10,738 nt of DNA from an uncultured Lachnospiraceae bacterium (GTDB taxonomy: Bacteria; Bacillota; Clostridia; Lachnospirales; Lachnospiraceae): positions 1 to 10,738 of the forward strand of contig CAJUFU010000046.1 of NCBI GenBank assembly GCA_910585555.1. Direction: 5' to 3'. Below, piece after piece: positions 7,115-10,738 of the stretch. Within the stretch, counting starts at the first letter, position 1, and each line of letters begins with the position of its first letter. The notes under the pieces were generated by a model. That model was not told the DNA's origin. It searched no databases and worked only from the letters and a program-made list of their open reading frames with translations. The translations under genes were made by a program, and so were the position numbers.

Positions 7115-8121
7115 TTACTCATTCCTTCTATTGCATACGCTACCGTTTTATAATTATCCTCTTTGATGATCTTTGCAAGCCCAAGCGCTACACTGGTGAC
7201 AGGATTTTCAGAAACATTTACCTGCAGCCCCGTACCCTTGCTCATCAGTTGCGCAAGTTTGCTGACCTGGGATGCACCGCCTGTCAGATAGATACCGTGA
7301 CGATAGATATCCGCCGCCAGTTCCGGCGGTGTACGCTCTAAGATTACCTTGATATTATCAATAATCGTATTAAAGTGCTCAATCAGACATTCATCCACCA
7401 AGGCTGTGGGAATCTCCCGTTCCACCGGCAGTCCTGTGACGATATCCCGCCCGTACACAGTGGCGCCTACCCTCTGATCTTCCAAATCCAGCAAAGAAGT
7501 CTTGACCACTTCCGCAGTCTTACCGCCAATGATCAGACTGAATTCCCGACGCACTGCCGCCTTGATGGCTTCATCAAACTTACGGCCGCCCACCTTGATT
7601 AGTCTGCTAAGGACAATACCGCCCAGAGAAAGAATCGAAATTTCTGTGGTATCAAATCCTACATTCACCACCAGCACACCCTGGGAATTCTTCACGTCAA
7701 TGCCAAGCCCCAGACCGTCCGCCACGGCTTTATCCACCATCATGACCTTCTTCGCCTTTACATTAGACTCCTTGATCAAATCCTTAAAGGCACGCTTCTC
7801 CACCTCTGTCACATCCCAGGGAACTGCAATATAGTAATCCGCCGGCCTCACATTGTTCTTCATCATATCATTCAGAAAATACTTGATCAGGGTCTCCATA
7901 TTCTGAATATCCGCGATCACTCCATCGCTCAAAGGATACGTGATGGTAATGTTGCTCGGTGCCTTCTCATACATCTCAAAAGCCGCATCCCCATATGCAA
8001 ACAGCGTCTTCTTATTCTCGATGGCGATCATATTTTTCTCCACGAAAACACTGTCATCCGCACGGTTATATATTTTGATATTACTAGTACCCAGATCAAT
8101 TCCAAACGCATTGTTAGCCAA
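7111..8121 (-). CDS. mreB: MreB-family actin-like rod shape-determining protein with diverged active-site motifs
   Basis: MreB forms membrane-associated filaments that orient lateral wall synthesis. The 336-residue product is of normal MreB length and shows the actin/Hsp70 fold motifs: phosphate-1 IDLGTSN (8-14), PLSDGVIADI (63-72), AVPWDVTEVEKRA (99-111), SLGGIV (165-170), IGGKTAE (198-204) and adenosine-motif LTGGASQVSKL (279-289). Two nucleotide-site motifs differ from the usual consensus. The common IEEPMAAAIG appears as VDKAVADGLG (129-138). The common VDIGGGTTE appears as VNVGFDTTE (152-160), with Asn at the usual Asp position. It starts with TTG, which has an AAGGGG ribosome site 9 bases upstream. 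It lies 33 bases after radC and overlaps mreC by four bases. Its position in radC-mreBCD supports the mreB call, but it could be a specialised MreB paralogue. Confidence 0.9.
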   Translation of the reverse strand: MANNAFGIDLGTSNIKIYNRADDSVFVEKNMIAIENKKTLFAYGDAAFEMYEKAPSNITITYPLSDGVIADIQNMETLIKYFLNDMMKNNVRPADYYIAVPWDVTEVEKRAFKDLIKESNVKAKKVMMVDKAVADGLGLGIDVKNSQGVLVVNVGFDTTEISILSLGGIVLSRLIKVGGRKFDEAIKAAVRREFSLIIGGKTAEVVKTSLLDLEDQRVGATVYGRDIVTGLPVEREIPTALVDECLIEHFNTIIDNIKVILERTPPELAADIYRHGIYLTGGASQVSKLAQLMSKGTGLQVNVSENPVTSVALGLAKIIKEDNYKTVAYAIEGMSK

Positions 8122-8143
8122 GGTATTTTACCCCTTTCTTTCT

Positions 8144-8152
8144 ATTGTAGCA
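8144..8152 (-). promoter_or_regulatory. Possible extended -10 promoter for mreB
   Basis: Just after the radC stop the minus strand reads TGCTACAAT, an extended -10 with five of six bases matching TATAAT. No good -35 is seen at 17 bases (the position holds GGGCAG), so any activity would depend on the TG extension. A start about 7 bases downstream would give a very short leader that still contains the mreB ribosome site. It could allow mreBCD and the following genes to be transcribed apart from radC. Confidence 0.3.
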
Positions 8153-8154
8153 CA

Positions 8155-8877
8155 TTAAGGTACAGACTGCCCGCTAAGCAGACCGCTCTCCTTAAAACTG
8201 AAATAATTGTTGTCTCCTATAATAATATGGTCTATAAGCGGTATATCCGTGAGTGCCCCCGCTTCTTGAATCCGGCTGGTGACATGCAGATCATTTTCGC
8301 TTGGCACCGGAGAGCCGCCCGGATGGTTATGCAAAATCATGATACCGGCTGCCTGTTCTTTGAAAGCCTGGATAAAGACTTCTCTTGGAGACAAAAGAGA
8401 AGCGTTTATGGTTCCTTTGGACAAAATCCGCTCCCCGATGACATGCATCCCGGAGTCAAACAGAATCAGGAGAATATACTCCACATTCTCATGCCGAAAC
8501 CGCTCCATATAATATTCTGCTATGGTGCAGGGCTTTCGATAACACAGCGTCTTTCTCGCCTTCGCCTGGGCAATCCGCGTGGAAATCTCAGCGATGGCCT
8601 TAAGCTTTACAGCCTTTACTTCCCCGATTCCTTCAATCTGCATAAGGTCGTTTAGGGAAATCTGATGCAGTCCCAAAAGGCCGTTTCCATTCCGGCTCGT
8701 CTGCGCAAGTACCTGCTCTCCCAGCTGTCCCGCACTCACGCCTCTGGTTCCAGTCCGCAGGATGATTGCCAGAAGTTCTGCATCTGTCAGAGCCTGCCCT
8801 CCATATGTCATGAACTTCTCATATGGAAGATTTTGCAACCTGTAATACTCATTGTTCTCACACTTTACTGTTTTCAT
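8155..8877 (-). CDS. radC: RadC/JAB-domain (MPN) protein
   Basis: RadC-family proteins carry a JAMM/MPN metalloprotein fold. They were once linked to DNA repair, but their biochemical role is unsettled. The 240-residue product has an N-terminal region with a helix-hairpin-helix-like segment (IEGIGEVKAVKLKA, 81-94). The C-terminal MPN domain has its metal motif: E149, then HNHPGGSPVPSEND (183-196), giving H183, H185 and D196 with S193. The domain continues with LIDHIIIG (214-221) and YFSFKE (225-230). Length and motif spacing are normal, so the protein looks intact. The ATG directly follows an in-frame TGA and has AGAGG four bases upstream, a short spacer. The gene sits 53 bases after the DUF4321 gene and 33 before mreB. 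radC next to mreB is a common Firmicutes arrangement. Confidence 0.95.
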   Translation of the reverse strand: MKTVKCENNEYYRLQNLPYEKFMTYGGQALTDAELLAIILRTGTRGVSAGQLGEQVLAQTSRNGNGLLGLHQISLNDLMQIEGIGEVKAVKLKAIAEISTRIAQAKARKTLCYRKPCTIAEYYMERFRHENVEYILLILFDSGMHVIGERILSKGTINASLLSPREVFIQAFKEQAAGIMILHNHPGGSPVPSENDLHVTSRIQEAGALTDIPLIDHIIIGDNNYFSFKESGLLSGQSVP

Positions 8878-8930
8878 TCAGCCTCTTTCCCGACAGCACT
8901 CTCTCCTGACTTTCGGGTAAATCATCCGGC

Positions 8931-9167
8931 TTACATCAAGCGGTAGATAACCACCGCAATTGCAATTCCAATGATACTTGCAATGGTAATCTTTATGGAA
9001 AGGCCAAAGGTAATGGCTAAAATCCCAAGATTTAAGATCATAGGCTCAGATAATCCGAAGGACTGGCCGTAATTTAAAAAAGTGTCGGGAAACAGACTGC
9101 CGATAAAACCACCCACCACAATGCCTGCCAGTATCAACAGAAAACAAGCCCAATTATTTTTATGCAT
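8931..9167 (-). CDS. DUF4321-family small membrane protein
   Basis: A 78-residue hydrophobic protein of unknown function. There are two or three membrane segments: about 7-25 (CFLLILAGIVVGGFIGSLF), about 43-57 and about 58-75. A conserved-looking middle reads FLNYGQSFGLSEP (30-42), followed by LNLGILAITFGLSIKI (46-61). This pattern matches what I recall of the DUF4321 family, small membrane proteins found next to radC/mre genes in Clostridia. The ATG at 9167 has AGGAG about 12 bases upstream, a rather long spacer, and no better in-frame start is present. A promoter candidate lies in the 98-base gap upstream. Its position suggests an envelope role, but nothing in the sequence shows one. Confidence 0.85.
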   Translation of the reverse strand: MHKNNWACFLLILAGIVVGGFIGSLFPDTFLNYGQSFGLSEPMILNLGILAITFGLSIKITIASIIGIAIAVVIYRLM

Positions 9168-9199
9168 AAAAATAATGCTCTCCTTTCTCCAACGCCCAT

Positions 9200-9230
9200 T
9201 TTATCACAACCGGTTTTTGATGTATACCAA
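9200..9230 (-). promoter_or_regulatory. Weak promoter candidate upstream of the DUF4321 gene
   Basis: On the minus strand, TTGGTA (9230-9225) and the extended -10 TGTGATAAA (9208-9200) are separated by 18 to 19 bases, slightly long. An alternative pair, TTGCTT (9249-9244) and TATACA (9226-9221), has 17-base spacing but matches the consensus less well. Either would place transcription of the DUF4321-radC-mre block under its own promoter within the 98-base gap after the PLP-lyase gene. Confidence 0.3.
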
Positions 9231-9238
9231 AAATGGTA
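9225..9238 (-). repeat. Short inverted repeat TACCA/TGGTA
   Basis: Five-base arms TACCA (9225-9229) and TGGTA (9234-9238) flank a four-base A/T spacer. It overlaps the candidate -35 of the promoter above, as a small operator might. It also lies 27 bases after the PLP-lyase stop. As an RNA hairpin it would be weak and has no U tract, so a terminator role is unlikely. Confidence 0.35.
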
Positions 9239-9265
9239 AATTTAAGCAAAGTTTATAAAAAATTC

Positions 9266-10564
9266 TTATCGTCTCCGCTTAAAATCCGGTGTCACTACGC
9301 CTTTATCCAACAGGCGCTGCAGCGTCATCAAAATGCCAAGCTTGGCATGAGGAAAGGTGAGTCCGCCCTGAAAATAGACCGCATAAGGAGGCGCAATGGG
9401 TCCATCCGCACTCAGTTCTATGGAAGAACCGGATACAAAGGCCCCCGCCGCCATGATGACCTTAGAATCATAGCCTGGCATATCCCAAGGCTCCGGCGTC
9501 ACAAAACTGTCAACGGAAGCCGCCGCCTGAATCCCCTCACAAAAGGCGATCACCCCTTCCGGGGAACCGAAAGTAACCGCCTGAATGATATCATGCCGGC
9601 TCTGGGATGCATCCGGCACCACCAAAAAGCCAATCTTTTCATAGATATTGGCCGCAAAGACAGCCCCCTTCAAGGCGCTGGCCGTAACCGTAGGCGAAAG
9701 AAACAGCCCCTGATAGAGAGAAGGAAGCACGCCTAAGGAAGCGCCCACTTCCTTGCCAAGCCCTGGGGAGGTGAGCCGGTAAGCGGCATTTTCCACACAC
9801 GCTTTTCTGCCCACAATATAGCCGCCGATGGGGGCAAGTCCTCCTCCCGGATTCTTGATCAAAGATCCTACCACCATGTCTGCACCTGCCTGGGAGGGCT
9901 CTATGGTCTCCACAAATTCTCCATAGCAGTTATCTACCATACAGATCACATCCGGCTTGATGCCCTTCACAAAAGAGATCAACTCCCCAATCTGTGCGAC
10001 AGATAAAGTGGGCCGTGTCTGATATCCTTTGGAGCGCTGAATGGTCACAAGCCTTGTCTTTTTATGGATAGCCGCTTTTATGCCCGCATAATCAAACCCG
10101 CCGTCCGTAAGAAGGTCTACCTGTCTGTAAGATATGCCATACTCCTTTAAAGACCCCTTGGAGGGGCGGATACCGATGACTTCCTCTAAAGTATCGTAAG
10201 GCTTTCCCACAGGAGATAAAAGCTCGTCTCCAGGCCGTAAATTGCTCATAAGCGCCAGGGCAAGGGCATGTGTGCCGCAGGTAATCTGGGGCCTCACCAG
10301 GGCATCCTCCGTCTCAAACACAGCGGCATAGACTTTCTCCAAAGTATCCCGTCCCAAGTCATCATATCCATAGCCCGTGGTTCCTAACAGACAGGCCTCG
10401 CTGACATTTGCCGCCTGCATGGCCCGAATCACTTTCAATTGATTATATTCGGCAATCTGGTCGATCTGCATAAATCTTTCCTGCAAAGAATCAAGTATCT
10501 GTCGGCCATATTCATAGACATTTTCTGATATACCAAACAGTCTGTACTGCTGTTTTAAATCCAT
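9266..10564 (-). CDS. PLP-dependent methionine gamma-lyase-family protein (YnbB-like)
   Basis: A 432-residue fold-type I PLP enzyme of the family annotated as methionine gamma-lyase family or, historically, aluminium resistance protein (YnbB in Bacillus). The true substrate is not established from sequence. Visible features: CGTHA (96-100) at the cofactor phosphate loop, MVDNCYGEFVE (209-219) with D211 positioned to contact the PLP ring nitrogen, and GSLIKNPGGGLAP (233-245) with K237 as the likely Schiff-base lysine. The C-terminal region contains GPIAPPYAVYFQGGLTF (388-404). Length is typical and the frame is intact. The ATG follows a modest ribosome site (GGGAAGGACGG region, about 12 bases upstream). 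The gene begins 60 bases after miaA; a miaA-ynbB neighbourhood is also known in Bacillus. The 98-base gap after it holds the DUF4321 promoter candidate. Confidence 0.92.
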   Translation of the reverse strand: MDLKQQYRLFGISENVYEYGRQILDSLQERFMQIDQIAEYNQLKVIRAMQAANVSEACLLGTTGYGYDDLGRDTLEKVYAAVFETEDALVRPQITCGTHALALALMSNLRPGDELLSPVGKPYDTLEEVIGIRPSKGSLKEYGISYRQVDLLTDGGFDYAGIKAAIHKKTRLVTIQRSKGYQTRPTLSVAQIGELISFVKGIKPDVICMVDNCYGEFVETIEPSQAGADMVVGSLIKNPGGGLAPIGGYIVGRKACVENAAYRLTSPGLGKEVGASLGVLPSLYQGLFLSPTVTASALKGAVFAANIYEKIGFLVVPDASQSRHDIIQAVTFGSPEGVIAFCEGIQAAASVDSFVTPEPWDMPGYDSKVIMAAGAFVSGSSIELSADGPIAPPYAVYFQGGLTFPHAKLGILMTLQRLLDKGVVTPDFKRRR

Positions 10565-10583
10565 CTACTTTTTCCGTCCTTCC

Positions 10584-10618
10584 CTGTATTTTTTATACAG
10601 TTTATTGCTCAACTGTAT
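10584..10618 (-). promoter_or_regulatory. Pair of mutually exclusive short hairpins between miaA and the PLP-lyase gene
   Basis: In the minus-strand transcript, arm 1 ATACAGTT (10618-10611) can pair with arm 2 AACTGTAT (10602-10595) as an 8-bp stem with an 8-base loop. The CTGTAT part of arm 2 can instead pair with arm 3 ATACAG (10589-10584) as a 6-bp stem with a 5-A loop. The two foldings compete. Arm 3 lies immediately before the purine-rich ribosome site of the PLP-lyase gene. No upstream leader peptide or ligand-binding domain is recognised, so regulation is only a possibility. Confidence 0.4.
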
Positions 10619-10624
10619 TTTTAT

Positions 10625-10738
10625 CTATTTTCGCAGGATAATTCCCTTATTCTGCAAGATATCCTGCATGTAAAGCAGTATATTTTGACTACTATGGTCA
10701 AATCTTTCCTTATCTATCCAAATCACATCTTTTTCCCG
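10625..10738 (-). CDS. miaA: tRNA dimethylallyltransferase MiaA, C-terminal 37 residues (runs off the window)
   Basis: MiaA transfers a dimethylallyl group to N6 of A37 in tRNAs reading codons that begin with U. Only the C-terminus is present, ending at TAG (10627-10625). The residues REKDVIWIDKERFDH, then ILLYMQDIL and NKGIILRK, match the usual Clostridial MiaA tail with its xDVxWID motif, an acidic/aromatic stretch and a final helix before a GII end. The call rests on this short tail plus the neighbourhood: miaA upstream of a ynbB-type gene is common in Firmicutes. The catalytic P-loop and DSxQ region lie outside the window. Confidence 0.8.
   Translation of the reverse strand, partial: REKDVIWIDKERFDHSSQNILLYMQDILQNKGIILRK

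Noticed and set aside
8227..8655. Plus-strand frame of 142 codons opposite radC
   Set aside because: Antisense shadow of an intact radC, with no matching family or convincing ribosome site.
9233..9736. Open frame of 167 codons on the plus strand opposite the PLP-lyase gene
   Set aside because: It lies antisense to a well-supported gene, has a low-complexity basic composition rich in Arg/His, and shows no family resemblance.
10595..10625. Plus-strand intrinsic terminator: ATACAGTT/AACTGTAT hairpin followed by TTTTTAT
   Set aside because: The stem is AU-rich and no plus-strand gene leads into it. All genes here are on the minus strand, where the hairpin is followed by A residues.

Overview
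The window looks like chromosome of an anaerobic Firmicute, most likely a Clostridia member of the Lachnospiraceae type. The reasons are family-level and from memory: the gene order miaA, PLP-lyase family gene, DUF4321 gene, radC, mreBCD, long class B PBP, minCDE, rodA; the very long PBP2 with a large insertion; the diverged MreB; and base composition that looks mid-40s % GC by eye. No mobile element, CRISPR array, tRNA or rRNA was seen.

Everything is encoded on the minus strand, so transcription runs from high to low coordinates. In that order: the 3' end of miaA (tRNA A37 prenylation, runs off the right edge); a PLP-dependent methionine gamma-lyase-family gene; a small DUF4321 membrane protein; radC; mreB, mreC and mreD (actin-like scaffold and its membrane partners); a 962-residue class B penicillin-binding protein of the PBP2/MrdA type; minC, minD and minE (division-site placement); and the 5' part of rodA (SEDS glycosyltransferase, runs off the left edge). 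The window is almost fully coding. No gap exceeds 130 bases, so no stretch over 300 bases lacks a gene.

The central block is a morphogenesis operon. MreB, MreC, MreD, PBP2 and RodA are the parts of the elongasome that builds the lateral wall, and MinCDE keeps FtsZ away from the poles. Tight spacing (a 4-base mreB/mreC overlap, an mreD/PBP2 overlap, and gaps of 11 to 40 bases elsewhere) and the lack of any convincing intrinsic terminator suggest one long transcript. Weak promoter candidates lie upstream of the DUF4321 gene and of mreB. Several genes use non-ATG starts (mreB TTG, PBP2 GTG or TTG, minE GTG).

The genes are ordinary for this lineage. The less ordinary items are: (1) a compact array of four hairpins, three of them tandem copies of a 26-bp palindromic repeat, filling most of the minC-minD gap; (2) a Cys-Cys-His-Cys set in the PBP2 transpeptidase domain that looks like a structural zinc site; (3) a roughly 235-residue insertion in the same domain; (4) altered nucleotide-binding motifs in MreB; (5) two mutually exclusive short hairpins between miaA and the PLP-lyase gene. 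I see no clear sign of an undescribed multi-gene system.
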